Shown here: piece by piece, positions 10,181 through 21,839 of the stretch
How positions within the stretch are numbered: position 1 is the stretch's first letter
Layout of the letters: each line of letters begins with the position of its first letter
NCBI GenBank assembly: GCA_010909165.1
Contig: VJWM01000019.1
Coordinates: 682,001-746,000 of the forward strand
Direction: 5' to 3'
DNA length: 64,000 bases
Origin: Anthoceros angustus
Taxonomy: Eukaryota; Streptophyta; Anthocerotopsida; Anthocerotales; Anthocerotaceae
Program-made: the position numbers and the translations under genes
The notes under the pieces: generated by a model
The model's input: only the letters and a program-made list of their open reading frames with translations
The model's database searches: none
Told to the model about the DNA's origin: nothing

Positions 10181-11943
10181 TACACAATAATCAAAACTAG
10201 GTATCGATACTTTAAACTGCTCCCAAAAGAGGTCAAGCGTGACCAAAGTTAGCTATACTGCATCATAGTAAGACGGAATGTGCTTGTTGACATCACCAAA
10301 GTCGTCCCCTCTCTTTCAAAGCACTCCAGAAATCAAGAGACCTTCAAATTAAAACTCTGACGCCAAAAGACTAACCAATTCAAATATGATCGGTCTACTC
10401 ACATTCTCACGCCTCTTTATAGCGGATCTTATTTCGTAAGACCTAACGGCCGAATCAAACGTTCCTGTTGAACCCTTGAGTTTCCGTTGTGTTCAAACAT
10501 TTTTTTGGCCTGGGTCTGGGAACTTGAATACAAAGCATAACACCAGGTGGTTGGGCAAAGACTCCTGGGAGTTCATCAAAGATCCCATCACTTGCTTCTT
10601 CGTGCGAGCATAGACTATAACATGAGTGAAATTAAGGAAACGTGAGCACAAGTCCCCCGATCGATCCACATAGAAAAACATTCCAGAAGTTCTTGCTGGG
10701 TCTCGTGTTTCTATGCTCATGCCCCTCTCGACCAAGGCACGTGGTTCGCGAAAAAAAAGATGAAAGTGTCTCCCAGGTCCAGGACAATCGGCTTGGGAGG
10801 TGATCCAGTGGGACATCTTTCAGTTTCAGCACTTCCAGAAGCAGTAAAAACTAGTTAGCCGACAAGAGCTGTCTGCTTTCTCTGCCCAACTGTCACCATC
10901 CACAGTAGTGCCCGGTGTTTCTCTCTGAGGTCTTGGTTTGCGACGCTTCCGCTTAGTTTGGTTCAAAGTGCGCTTCGCATTCTGGGTCAGAATCTGACTG
11001 ATTCCGGGACCGTCTTCAGCAGCATTTGTTTCACATAGATCGAAGACCAAGGAAGCGTGAGGTCGAATGCAGTCGTCAAGGCTTTGGATTCCTAGCTGTG
11101 CACCGGCTGCGGTCAAGATGCCCAAGGTTGGGGAGGCTGGATAGAGAAGTAGGTAGCGTTTGGAGGCTACTACTACTGCCAGAGAGTGACAGAGTCATCG
11201 AAACTTAGATGACGGCTCATATGAATCGACTGTGACGACTCCTACAATTTCAGGTGGATTTCAAACTTGTAAGTGTTCACCTGCTGGAAAGCAGCTTCAC
11301 CAGGACACATAAATTGGCAGTCATGGCACTCTGGAAGTGTGAATCAGCTGAGCAAGGTTCCATGATTCCTACGCTGTTGACCCACAGTTTCAATTCACGC
11401 CTATTTGTACCCACTTGCGTGGCAAAGCCTGCTGAAGAATCGTCCCAACTGCGCAGAAGTGAAAGGCTTCCTGCCTACTCCGAATCCATCCATCGCCAGT
11501 GCCATTTCTCTGTAGGCCGACTCAAGATTACTCACGAATTTGCTTTGCAAGCTCAACAGTAAATGTCGTCACAACTTTATCTCATCGTAAAGGCACATGG
11601 ATCATTCACCATTTTCCCACCTCTGCAGTGTGTTTCTAAGGGTCAGCTTTTGTACTTTGTTTCTAAGGGCCACTCTCTGTTGTCTGTTTCTAAATGGCCC
11701 CCGCCGATAATCAGGCTGCCAGTCCACAGACCCGAAGATGGACAATTTACCAATCAGAATTTTAGCTGTCTGTTGCAAGTGCAATGCAAATTGCTAAACT
11801 CCGTTACATCACTTTGATGCTCCACTTGCTAGATCAGCAAGACGCTGAATCCAGCTTTCTTTGGACAAAAGAGTTTTTCCACTGGTATACACTCACTTCT
11901 CACTCTATGTACAGGCGAAAACGTCCTAACTGACATTAACTGC
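10181..11943. other. Region with no recognisable gene, possible unknown minus-strand exons
   Basis: Two short minus-strand frames stand out: 10826-11125, ending in a basic stretch KRTLNQTKRKRRKPRPQRE, and 10493-10816. I cannot connect them with convincing splice sites or assign a family. The rest shows no coding signal. The part next to 11944 is the 3' flank of vicilin-like gene B. Confidence 0.35.
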
Positions 11944-14220
11944 CTAGTTCTTCAGCAAGTTCTTGAAGAACAGCTCGATGTCGATGGGAAGAGCGAACCC
12001 TCCATGACGCCGACCTTCATCATGTCCACGCTCTCTTTCCTGGCGGCTCGGCGGCAGGATGGCAGCATGCTTGATGCGGTGCTCCATCAACTCTGTCACA
12101 AGTTCTTCGCCGACGTTGAAGGCAGCCATGAGCAGTTCTCGCGGCATATTCCTCATCACATTATCTCCTCCAGCCATATGCATCTTGATGGGCCTGCATC
12201 CATCACAGCACAAAATGCACACGACGGAAGTTGGATCCCAAACCACACAGACTATAACACTGCAAACAGCCAGAAAGGACAGGGTTTTGGACATACAAAT
12301 CGGAGGTGGTGAAGGCCATGAGACGACATCCCTCGCGACCAGCTCGCTTGATCGCCGGATATCCCATGGGAATCATGATCATCTGCCCCTCCTGAAGCTC
12401 CTGGTCGTAGCAGCGTTCCCCGTTGGGCCTGAGCACCTGCACGCGCACGCTCCCCTTGCTGCAGTACACCAAGGTGTGCGCATTGCTCATGTACCCGGGG
12501 GCCACCATCGCTTCAGGCTCCAGGTCAGTTCTGATGGCTCCCAATCCAGTGTTCGCGCGCAGCGTCTTGAGCACCGGAAGGCGGAATCGGTTCAGCACAG
12601 TCATACACCCGCCCTCGCTGCTGTAGTGATCGCAGTTGGCCGTCTCCAGGTCGTACATGAAATGCATCATCGACATCGACTCCATGGACCCCCCGCTCTG
12701 GTCGTTCATACGGCGGCACTCCCTGTGCATGAGCTGGTGGAAGGAGTGATTCTCCTCCACCCGGATGATGCCCGTGCCCTTCTGGCTCGTCGTAAACCTC
12801 TCCACCGTCTGCTCGTCCACGTCCCAGGCCTGCGCCAGCATATCCTTGCTGAAGCCCTGCATCAAACCCCCGCATTGCTCTGTCCTGCCTCCCGCCAGCA
12901 TGAAGCTCTGCAGCACGAAGTCGGTTTGCACATTCAGATTCCATCACCTCACATTCATCCCCGGCCGTTTCTTGAAGCAAGCTCAAGACAAGATTACCAT
13001 AATCCACTCATGATGCTGCTATTGATCATTACTGGAGGTGCTAGTACACGCAATGATTCTGCCTTACCGTGCATCGTCCCCGCTCCACTGCCGCCAACGA
13101 TGTGTCCGCGATGGCGACGAGCTCGCACTCTCCACTGACCTCTTCCGGGTTCTCGCCGTGCTTCCGCCCGTGCCCTTCACGCTCGCGTTCGCGTTCGCGC
13201 TCTTCCTCCTCTCGTCGCTTGCGCTCGCGTTGGCGCTCGCCTTCCCGCTCACGGTCTTCCGCACGTTCGCGTTCTTCCTCCTCCCGGCGCCTGCGTTCAC
13301 GGCGCTCGCGCTCCTTCTCCTCCTCGCGTTCACGCCGTTCTTCCCGCTCCCGTTCCTCCTCGCGGCGCTTGCGCTCGCGCTCGCGCTGCTCCTGGCGCTC
13401 GCGTTCTTCCTTCTCTCGGCCGCCGTCCTTGCGTTCACGCTCGCGCTCACGTTCCTCTTCTTGGCGCTCACGCTCGCGCTCCTCCCGCCGGTGCCTGCGC
13501 TCGCGTCCTTCCTCCTCTTCGCGCTGGCGTTCTTCCTCCCGACGGCGGCGCTCGCGTTCGCGCTCCTCCTGCCGTTCACGATCTTCCTCGCGGCGGTGGC
13601 GCTCGCGCTCGCGTTCGCGTTCTCGCTCACGCTCCTCCTCACGTCGACCGTTGTCACGGCGGCGGCCACCTCCTCCGGTTTCTCCCGCGTTGTAGAACCA
13701 GTACACCATGCCGCGCGGGACGGCCACGACCTGGCCCTTCCTGATGATCCGATAGTCTCGGCGGGCGCCCATGGGGAGGCTCATCCCCATCATCGCCGAC
13801 CCTGCGGTCACCAACACAGTCCCAAGACAACATCCATCAGCAATCGGATCGCAAATCGCACCCCGCTGCATAGCAGAATGCACACATTGTATTGAATTTC
13901 GACAAACTGGAAGCAACTGCAGCTCGGATCCAATTGTGGAACAGGCACTGACCGCGGGTGCAGTAGATGAGGAGAGAGGAGTCGGTGTACTTCGGCAGCA
14001 ACAAGCCGCGCTCCCGGAGCTGGATCCGGCCGGCTTCCATGCCCGCATTCCTCAGCGCCTCATATCGGTCGGATCGCCACATGTCCAATCGGCCTCCCTC
14101 GGACTCGAACATCTTCTCGGCTTCCAGCGTCCCTCGGCTCTCCTCACGAGCCACCACTGTGGCCACCAGCGCGGCCAGCAGGAGGCTGGCCATCGCCACT
14201 CGCATCCTTCCCGTCGCCAT
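11944..14220 (-). CDS. Vicilin-like (7S, bicupin) storage globulin B with Arg/Glu-rich insert
   Basis: Four exons, read 5' to 3': 14220-13953, 13801-13068, 12907-12297 and 12193-11944, giving 620 residues in phase. A signal peptide (residues 1 to about 24) is followed by the first half of cupin 1 (RKGQVVAVPRGMVYWFYN). Then come about 170 Arg/Glu-rich residues (about 140-308) and the return to ELVAIADTS. Cupin 2 holds GLMQGFSKDMLAQAWDVDE, APGYMSNAHTLVYCSKG and MIPMGYPAIKRAG. The last exon ends in FFKNLLKN, as in gene A. Exon 1 is 268 nt in both genes and the splice phases match. Exon 3 here equals exons 3 and 4 of gene A. The exon 1 donor is GTCAGT, weaker than in A. Gene B is a head-to-tail duplicate of A, and a reserve-protein role is inferred. 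Confidence 0.88.
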
Positions 14221-14300
14221 GGTCGCAACTTCGCTGTACACAGCTTCAACACCAAGCACTCGAGGCGCACACAGATGTGATTTGGGAAGCAGGGCCGGAC

Positions 14301-14359
14301 TTTATAACACCTGTTGGACCACTTCCATCCTCAAACGACGGGCAATTATCCCGCATGCA
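14301..14359 (-). promoter_or_regulatory. Gene B promoter: TATA box and RY (CATGCA) element
   Basis: On the minus strand TATAAA lies at 14306-14301, about 80 bp before the start codon, and CATGCA at 14354-14359. The surrounding block is conserved in front of gene A with the same order and nearly the same spacing, and in degraded form in front of pseudogene C. Conservation is seen, B3-factor control is inferred. Confidence 0.65.
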
Positions 14360-14479
14360 ACTCACCGCTAAAAACTGTTGGCAAGCCTTGTGGTTCCCTA
14401 ACTCAAACTGCCGAAACATGTCTTCTGTTACTTCCCAAACCGGCACCATCACTGCCAGTTCCCTCCATGCTTTGAATCA

Positions 14480-16398
14480 GAAGCCTCCATGTCGAGCGTC
14501 CTCTCGCAGACAATTCGGGCCTCCCCGAGGAATACTACGGACTCCGTGCTAATAACCTAATAACTGAGCCGACCTTTCCTTTTCGTTTTCGTTGGCTTGA
14601 AGAGCTTCATGAAAATTCGGAAACTGGATAAGTTTCGGGTGGTAAGAGTGGGTGCAGAATTCAAACAGAACATGGATGTGCGGCTTTTCTTGGCTAGATT
14701 GAGCGTAACCTCCGAGGCTCCAAGTGAGGTGGTACATAAAATGCAATAGATGGTTTAAGCTATTCCTCCCAAGCAGGCCAGAGAGGATGAGGCACTACTT
14801 CAAGGGATGATTTCTACAAGAATGAGATCCAATTGATGCCGAACATGGGATGTGAGGCTTTTCCTGAGGCTAGATGAGCGTCAAGGCTCAAGTGAGTTGG
14901 TACAGATGGTTCGTTGCCGTGATGTTCGGAGGGCTGGACCGTAGGGGCCACAGGCACACCCTGACTACTCAGCTCCTAATTGAGGCTTTGTGGGCATTCC
15001 GCCCTCTTCTCTTGATTCCTAGATTCAGCATTTTTATGTGTGCTTATGAGTCGCTGCTTTCCGAGCTCAACTGTCCGAACAGTGGAAGGCATACTTACTT
15101 ATGTTTGATGACCCACAGATTCTGAACAGAGTCCTTACCCACGTCGCCCCTCACTACAGAACGTTCACCCTCACTTGATCGCCAGGCGTTCCGCTTCAAG
15201 TTGTTAAAATGCATAATTTATGCCTGATTGAGCCTAGCCCAAGCCCCGGCACGGATAACATCTTTGGGCCGACGCCGGGCCTCATCAATAATGCTTTTGA
15301 GTTAAATTATGATCGCTTTCATATGAAAACGATGAAACTTTTATCATTCTTTACTACGGTTTTCCCATGAGGTAGTATGGTGAACAAAACGAATATATTT
15401 CCTAAAAATAAATTACATTCTGATTATTATGTTATCATTGGTATCCAATTATATATAATTCAGAAATATATTAGACAGTTTTGAATAGTTTGTTATCATT
15501 AGTTAGTTCCACAAAGTGTCAAAGTTATGAACAAATATCCTTGAAATTCATTGATACAAAAGAAACAAACTTCCTAACATTTGCAAACACACTAGGAACT
15601 TAATTGTACCATCCCCAATTCTCAATGTCCTCAATGCGGTTACTCTTTACTTACAATAATATTTGAGAACCTTCTCAATGAATTCAGAAATCACAAAATA
15701 AGTTGGAGATCACTAAATTGAGTTCATAAGTAACAACAAACTAAGAGCTTCACCTTAGCCTACGATTCATTTCCCTCATGTCTCAACTAGTTCTTGTTTT
15801 CTTTAACATACATGTTTCTATGCCAGTGAAGTAGTCTTTTTTCTACCAAATTTTATCCTCATTTTCCATAAGTACTCAGGTCATGCTTGTAAGTCCTTAT
15901 TTTTCCCAACTAGATGATCAACTATATCCAATTTTCCAATAGTCAACATTGTTTTCTAACAATAAATTCAACTCTCTAACATAAAAGATGTACCGCAATG
16001 TAAAACTCAACTTCACAATATATGTATCGAATTTCCCAAATGAATTCACCATTTTCCAAGTAGAGTCTTGCTTTTCCAAGTGGGTTGATATCTTCTCAAG
16101 TAGCTTTATGAATCGTTAAATACAAGTAACAATTATTTTCCCAACAAAAAATGACTACTTTAAGAGTGAATGTTCATTTTTTGAAATCTTCCCAACAAGA
16201 TTACTCATTTCCTCAACAATAAAGTCAATCTTCCCAACACAACGGCCCAACTTCCATGTGATTTCTCAATTAAAAAACTATAAACATCTTCTATGATTAG
16301 AAATGCCATGCCCAACTTCCCTACGAGAGATACTCATTTCCCCTAAGAAATTACTGTATTCTCATTTGAAGGCGTACTTTGCCAATTGACTTGCCCAT
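14480..16398. other. AT-rich intergenic DNA with degenerate TTTTCCCAAC-type repeats
   Basis: No gene is supported. From about 15,500 to 16,380 a loose pattern of TTTTCCCAAC, TTTTCCAAG and CTTCCCAACA recurs every 20-40 bp. It resembles the reverse complement of the GTTGGGAAC-type array at 18,480-18,900. Confidence 0.5.
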
Positions 16399-16689
16399 AA
16401 CACCATAATTCTGTAAGGAGGTTAATATATACTATGGGGTTTTTTGTCTTTTATACGCCTAAGGGGGTTTCCAATGGGTCTTGAATGAGGGGTTTCTGGC
16501 ACTTTGTTCAAAAAAGGCCTTAGAAAAAGGGTGGACACTTGCGCTGAACATAACATTCATGTCCATATCATGCCGGCAAAGGGTATGGAACCATAGATTG
16601 TCCTTCAGTTTAGGCCTAGTTAATGCCCATGTATGAGGAGCATTAGTGCCGGTAAAGTTGTAAAATTATGAGCATTCTACGACAAATCT

Positions 16690-18430
16690 ATGGCTAAGCA
16701 TGGTAAGAATAGCTTCCACCTTCGGGTTTTACACAAGACTTTGTAGGCCACCGGGTTCACCTGTTGTGTGATGTGAAACGGGCCGGTGAATCGGTAGGAG
16801 AGCTTGCTCTTCTTCTGGACTAGTGATGGGTATCGGTGTGTCTTCATTCGGAGCCATACTAGCTACCCCACGTGGTAAGTGACTGCCCGCCGATGCTTGT
16901 TAGCCGATTTGCTGTAGCGGTCTTGGGCGGCTGTTAGTTTCTTCTGTGCTTGCTGAATCTCGTGGAAGATATCTTCCGCCAGTTTAGCTGCACTCTACCG
17001 TTTTCTCTGTGCAGAGGGCTGCAAACCAGGTGGAGGCGGACACTCACCATCAAGAAGCTTGAAGGGAGCAACGCTTGTGGCAGTATGGCGGGAGGTGTTG
17101 TACGCAGATTCCAATAATGGTATCATCGCTTCCAATTAACCTTGCTTCTCATGAGTGAAATGTTGCAACATGTCTTCTAAGACGATTGTGGTTCTCCGCT
17201 TGTCCATCCGACTGGGGTGGCATGAAGAGGAGAGGTTTTGTTGTATGCTCAATGTCTCGGTGAAGGTCCTCCAAAACCCTGAAGTGAACTTTGTGTCCCT
17301 GTCTGACACGATCCTGTCCGGGGTTCCGTGTAAACGGAAAATCTCTGATGAATAAGCGGGCGGTGAATCGGTAGGAGAGCTTGCTCTTCTTGGACTAGTG
17401 ATGGTATCGGTGTGTCTTCATTCGAGCCATACTAGCTACCCGTGGTAAGTAGCGCTTGTTAGCCGATTCTTTGCGGTCTTGGCGGTATTAGTTTCTTCGT
17501 TGAATCTAAGTGGAAGATATCTTCCGATTTAGCACTCTACCGTTTTCTGCAATGTGCAAACCAGGTGGAGGCGGACACTCACCATCAAGAAGCTTGAAGG
17601 GAGCAACGCTTGTGGCAGTATGGCGGGAGGGGTTGTACGCAGATTCCAATAATGGTATCATCGCTTCCAATTAACCTTGCTTCTCATGAGTGAAATGTTG
17701 CAACATGTCTTCTAAGACCTGATTGTGGTTCTCCGTTTGTCCATCTGACTCGGGGTGGCATGAAGAGGAGAGGTTTTGTTGTATGCTCAATGTCTCGGTG
17801 AAGGTCCTCCAAAACCCTGAAGTGAACTTTGTGTCCCTGTCTGACACGATCCTGTCTGGGGTTCCGTGTAAACGGAAAATCTCTGTGATGAATAACTGGG
17901 CCAGTTTTGCTGCCAAAACCGTTGCCGTGGTCTGGATGAGGTGGCATGCCTTGGACAAACGGTCCATGACCACCCTTCTGCTATTCTTACCAGATCGAGT
18001 CCGGAGAAGATGTGTGATGAAGTCCATCGAGATGGATTGGAACCTGCTTGTTGGTATCTGCAAGGGTAACAACAAGCCGGGTTGTTTCTGATTTTCGGTA
18101 GCGGACCGAGTTGATGGTATCAGCTCTTAAGCCATCCCAATAGAAATGCTCCTTCACCTGTGCATATGTCTTGTCTATGCCGAGATGTCCAAGGATGGGG
18201 CTGGCATGTAGATCATGGAGAATTGCTCTCATCACATCTGATAGCTGCTGAGGTATGACCAGGCGTCCCTTCCTATACAAACAAGCATCTTTGATGGTGT
18301 ATTCTTGCATGAGGCTAGTGGGTACACCTGTATGAGCATTTGTTAATAATTGTTGATATGTTGCCCAATGTAGGGTCTTGGGGGAGGGACTCCCTGACTT
18401 GACGTATGGTGTCCAGCTGGGTAGTCATGA
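16690..18430 (-). mobile_element. Decayed Ty3/gypsy element, integrase region
   Basis: On the minus strand an H2C2 zinc-binding region comes first (about 18310-18110: HDLHASPILGHLGIDKTYAQ, FYWDGL). The integrase core follows (18075-17671) with SMDFITHL, DRLSKACHLI, GTPDRIVSDRDTKFTSGFW and HPESDGQTE. The C-terminal part, with SYRFTGPFHI and VAYK, lies at about 16860-16720. Frameshifts separate the parts. The stretch 16,780-17,350 is present a second time as 17,360-17,890, the first of these carrying a shorter core. Reverse transcriptase, gag and LTRs are not seen. Confidence 0.85.
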
Positions 18431-18479
18431 GAGAACAGGCTCTATGACTGAGGGCGTCTACCGAGTTGGGAAGATGACA

Positions 18480-18900
18480 AAACGGTTGGCAAAATGGTTA
18501 ACCGGGTTGGAAATTGTGGCAATGTAGTTCAGAACATGGGCCACTGGATTGGCAACGTGGGTAACCCGGTTTGGAATTTCTGGCACCTAGTTGGCAACAT
18601 GGAGAACCCGGCTAGGAAAATTGGCAACCTAGTTTTGAACTTTGGACATCTAATTGGCAACGTTTTCCACCCAGTTGGGTAGATTAACTCTAGAGTTGGG
18701 AACATCGGCAACTTCATAGAGAACCCAAGCCACCTAATTCCAAACATTCGCAACCTTATTGGGAATATTAGCAACTTGATTGAGAATGTAAACAACTTCG
18801 TTGGGAACATTATAAACCTCGTTGGGAACCTTAACAACGTCTCTAAATTGCACTCAACCTTGTTAGGAACATAAGTGGCTTCATGGGTATACAACAAACC
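18480..18900. repeat. Degenerate GTTGGcAAc/GTTGGgAAC array
   Basis: A loosely conserved short-period repeat of the type TTGGCAACnTnGnnnACC or GTTGGGAAC recurs about every 15-35 bp. The 122-residue minus-strand frame across it (Phe/Pro/Thr-rich) simply reads the repeat. I see no gene. Confidence 0.65.
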
Positions 18901-19029
18901 TTGTTAAGGTGGTCGGCATGTTTGTTGAGAACATGGAACACCATAATTCTGTAAGGAGGTTAATATACGAACCTCTTTCTTTTAGTTTTGAACCCCCTTA
19001 ACGAAATCGACACAGTCCTTAAAAGAGGG

Positions 19030-20160
19030 TTTTAGCCCATTCTTAATGACATTACCCTTGTTGTTCCGTCCACAAACAGAAAGTCTGCATTCTTTCCATT
19101 GACATGATAGAGAGCCTGTCTACGGCGCCGGCCGGCCAGTGCCTCCGTGATGTGTTCATGGACACCATTCAATAAATTCAGATCAAAACTACATGGTTCT
19201 ACTTTGGAAAGAAACAAAACCGAAGGTTGTGTGTGAACGCCAACATGGCGACGTCCACATCGACTAGGACAAAAACGGTAAACTTTAAAACAAGCATATG
19301 CAAGCGGCTTTGCCGCGAATGGTCCCTCATGAGGACCAATCTGTAACTCATCCGGGCTTTGAGCCAACACTGAATGTATGACCACTTCTAAGTTCCACAT
19401 GTGCTCCACTTCCGGGTCATCAAAACCGTCATTCTTGCCTATGGACTTGGTGTCTTCATTCTCCCCAACTTCTGCCTTGTCAAGCACTTTGCGTAAGCGT
19501 CCGGCAACTGTGGTCGTAACCTATGCATCATTCCTTTGCCGTTTTGGTTTACGAGGACGTTTTCGCCTGCCCGGGTTTTAGCTTTCACGGGTTTGAATCA
19601 TTGCCTTCATCAAACAAGTAACCCATTCCCTCAACCGTTTGAATGTATCTTTAAATTGAATGAGCAAAAATATGATATCTTTCACATGTCAAATCACAAT
19701 GTACAGCCTTGGTCGATCGCAAAGATGGTGTCCAAGACTGAAACACATGCCTAGGAGCTATGACCTCCACAATATACTGGTCGCGGCCTCCAATGAGCTT
19801 GATATGTCGCACTTTCCATGTCTCCATGCTGAAGCCGATGGTCGAGCATCCGCCTCACTTCAAGCAACCTTCAGACGGGACGTAGGTACCTCAGAACCCT
19901 GCACCCCCCCTCTCCGATGTCTTGCCACAGAGCCTGGAGGCCACCACAGCCCCGACACCGGTACCTACCAGCCAAACAGCTCAGCATCGCGATCAGCTTT
20001 CAGCACACAAGCCCAACAGAATACTATGGTATCGACACAAGAAGCTCCACACCCATACCATCACAGATTACCTGGTGGGATGGAGCGGCGAACCAGATGA
20101 CCTCGCGTCCTGGGAAACCGCCAAATGGTGCCAACGCTTTCTGTGGGCTACGGACTCCTC
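19030..20160. other. Region with no recognised gene
   Basis: A minus-strand frame at 19032-19487 (151 residues, with RRRRQALYHVNGKNADFLFV near its end) is open, but I recognise no family. It may be a transposon fragment. The plus strand from 19,600 to 20,160 has only short open frames of low value. Confidence 0.35.
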
Positions 20161-20859
20161 TTGGGGGTTAGGAAATAAGTTGGGTTTTGTTTTTTTCGTA
20201 GGTTCGAAGTGTAAAATAAGGCGGAAAAGGAGGAATAAGCAGACGGCACTCCGGACTGTGCTCCGGAGTGCAGTCCGGACTCCGGAGTAGGTAACGGACC
20301 CCGGTACCACTACGAAGAACCTCGGACCGCGCACCGGGGTATTGGGATAAGTCCGGACCCCACTCCGGGTCAAAACAGGATAAGTACGCCAGGGAAAGTA
20401 ACTTAGAAGTTGGGTCGTGAGTTAGACTGAGCGGCGCCACGTGGACGGCCCGGAATGGAAGACGGCATGCAGCAGCCAACAAGGAGGTTCGGTCTAAGAG
20501 CCTTGAGAGGAAGGCGGAAGGCGGATAGGCGGCAAGGCCGCAGTAGGCAGCGTAAGGCGAGTAGGCGGGCGTAAGGCGAGAGTAAGCCATGCGGGCCCAG
20601 CGATTATGGATAGCAAGAGCCACCCCTCCGCTGCTACTCCGACACGGAGGCAAGGCGGAGGTCATTCTCCCAAGTAACTTCGCAGCGATCTTCGCCTGCT
20701 CTCGCGCTCAGACACCCGGCCCTCTGGCGTTGTCTTTTTGATCACCCAGGCACCCTTCGGCGCAGCTCGACTTCGCGGAGGAAGCAATTGACGCCGCGGC
20801 CAAGGAGCGGACGACTGCGGAACCTCACACTCCAACAGCGGGGCAGAAGGAGCGGGGAG

Positions 20860-21810
20860 ATGGGACCCAAGAAAGCGGCGGAGGTCTGGGCGCCATGGAA
20901 CTTGGTGGAGCGCAACATTGTCACCCGGCGCTATCCGGACTTCGGGCCGTGGCTGGAGGAGGCGGGGGAGTTGGTCGAGGAGTGGCACCTGGACGTTTTC
21001 CAGGCTGTCTGGACATTTGACAGTGTCACCCTAGTCCGGGAGTACGCCCGGAAGATGTTGGCAGCAGCCAACAAGGAGGTTCGGTCTAAGAGCCTTCGAG
21101 AGGACCCCAGGAGGTGGACAGTGGAGGTCCTGAGGGCGGTGTACAACCGCCCAGCGGAGGAAATTGGGGGCGTAGTCCCAGAACCCCTCAAGGCCAGAGG
21201 GAAGATAGAGGCGGCAAAGGCCGCCCTACTGAAGCCAGGAACGCAACGGACCACCAATGGCTGGCTGATGTCGGAGTTGCTAGACAGGAGGGTGCGAGCA
21301 GTGGCCAGGATAATTGTCCACTGGAACATGCTCACCAAGGTAGATCACCTTGGTGACAATCTGCTGGTGTTCCTGCATGCGCTACTGAGAGGAAGGCGGA
21401 TCGGGAAGGATCATCTTCGCCAGATCAATCATGAAGCTCACAAGCTGAGGTGTGAGAAGCCTCCTCCGTCGGCGTTATCGCCGTTCTTAATTCATGTGGG
21501 CACGCGACCTCAAGGAGGGAAGAGGAGCGCGACCAAGGGACCGCCGCCTACCGGAGGCGTAAGGAAGAACCAGAGGTGGAAGCCCGGCCCGTCCGAGCAA
21601 GAGGGCGGAGGAGGAAGGCGGATAGGCGGGAGGAGGAATCCCGATTCCATACCTTTGGAGCGGACTCCCTCGCCACCAAGGGAAGTGTGGGAGGACATCC
21701 CCGCTTCCCTCCTCCTGGTGCCCCACCGAGCAAGAGGCGGCGGAGGCGGCCCTGTGAGGTGGAGGAGGCGGCCCGGCTGCACAGCCCCACCGCCCCACGA
21801 CGGCCGATGA
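20860..21810 (+). CDS. Gag-like protein of the GC-rich element (unrecognised family)
   Basis: An open frame of 316 residues starts MGPKKAAEVWAPWNLVERN. The first 120 residues are helical-looking with Trp and charged residues (RYPDFGPWLEEAGELVEEW, DVFQAVWTFDSVTLVREYAR). The rest is Arg/Gly/Pro-rich and more like low-complexity sequence. The N-terminal part recurs with about 75-80 percent similarity at 43,200-43,490, so it is a repeat-family protein and not a unique gene. A gag role is inferred from position and size. I know no named family that fits. Confidence 0.45.
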   Translation: MGPKKAAEVWAPWNLVERNIVTRRYPDFGPWLEEAGELVEEWHLDVFQAVWTFDSVTLVREYARKMLAAANKEVRSKSLREDPRRWTVEVLRAVYNRPAEEIGGVVPEPLKARGKIEAAKAALLKPGTQRTTNGWLMSELLDRRVRAVARIIVHWNMLTKVDHLGDNLLVFLHALLRGRRIGKDHLRQINHEAHKLRCEKPPPSALSPFLIHVGTRPQGGKRSATKGPPPTGGVRKNQRWKPGPSEQEGGGGRRIGGRRNPDSIPLERTPSPPREVWEDIPASLLLVPHRARGGGGGPVRWRRRPGCTAPPPHDGR

Positions 21811-21839
21811 GCCCCGACGGACTCGTCGGGGGCCGAAGA

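Larger units (their letters stand above)
16399..18967. repeat. 31-bp perfect direct repeat flanking the gypsy remnant
   Basis: The same 31 bases, starting AACACCATAATTCTG, occur at 16399-16429 and 18937-18967. They bracket the gypsy integrase remnant and the array beside it. They are far too long for a target-site duplication, so they may be remains of an older repeat or of an LTR edge. Confidence 0.85.
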
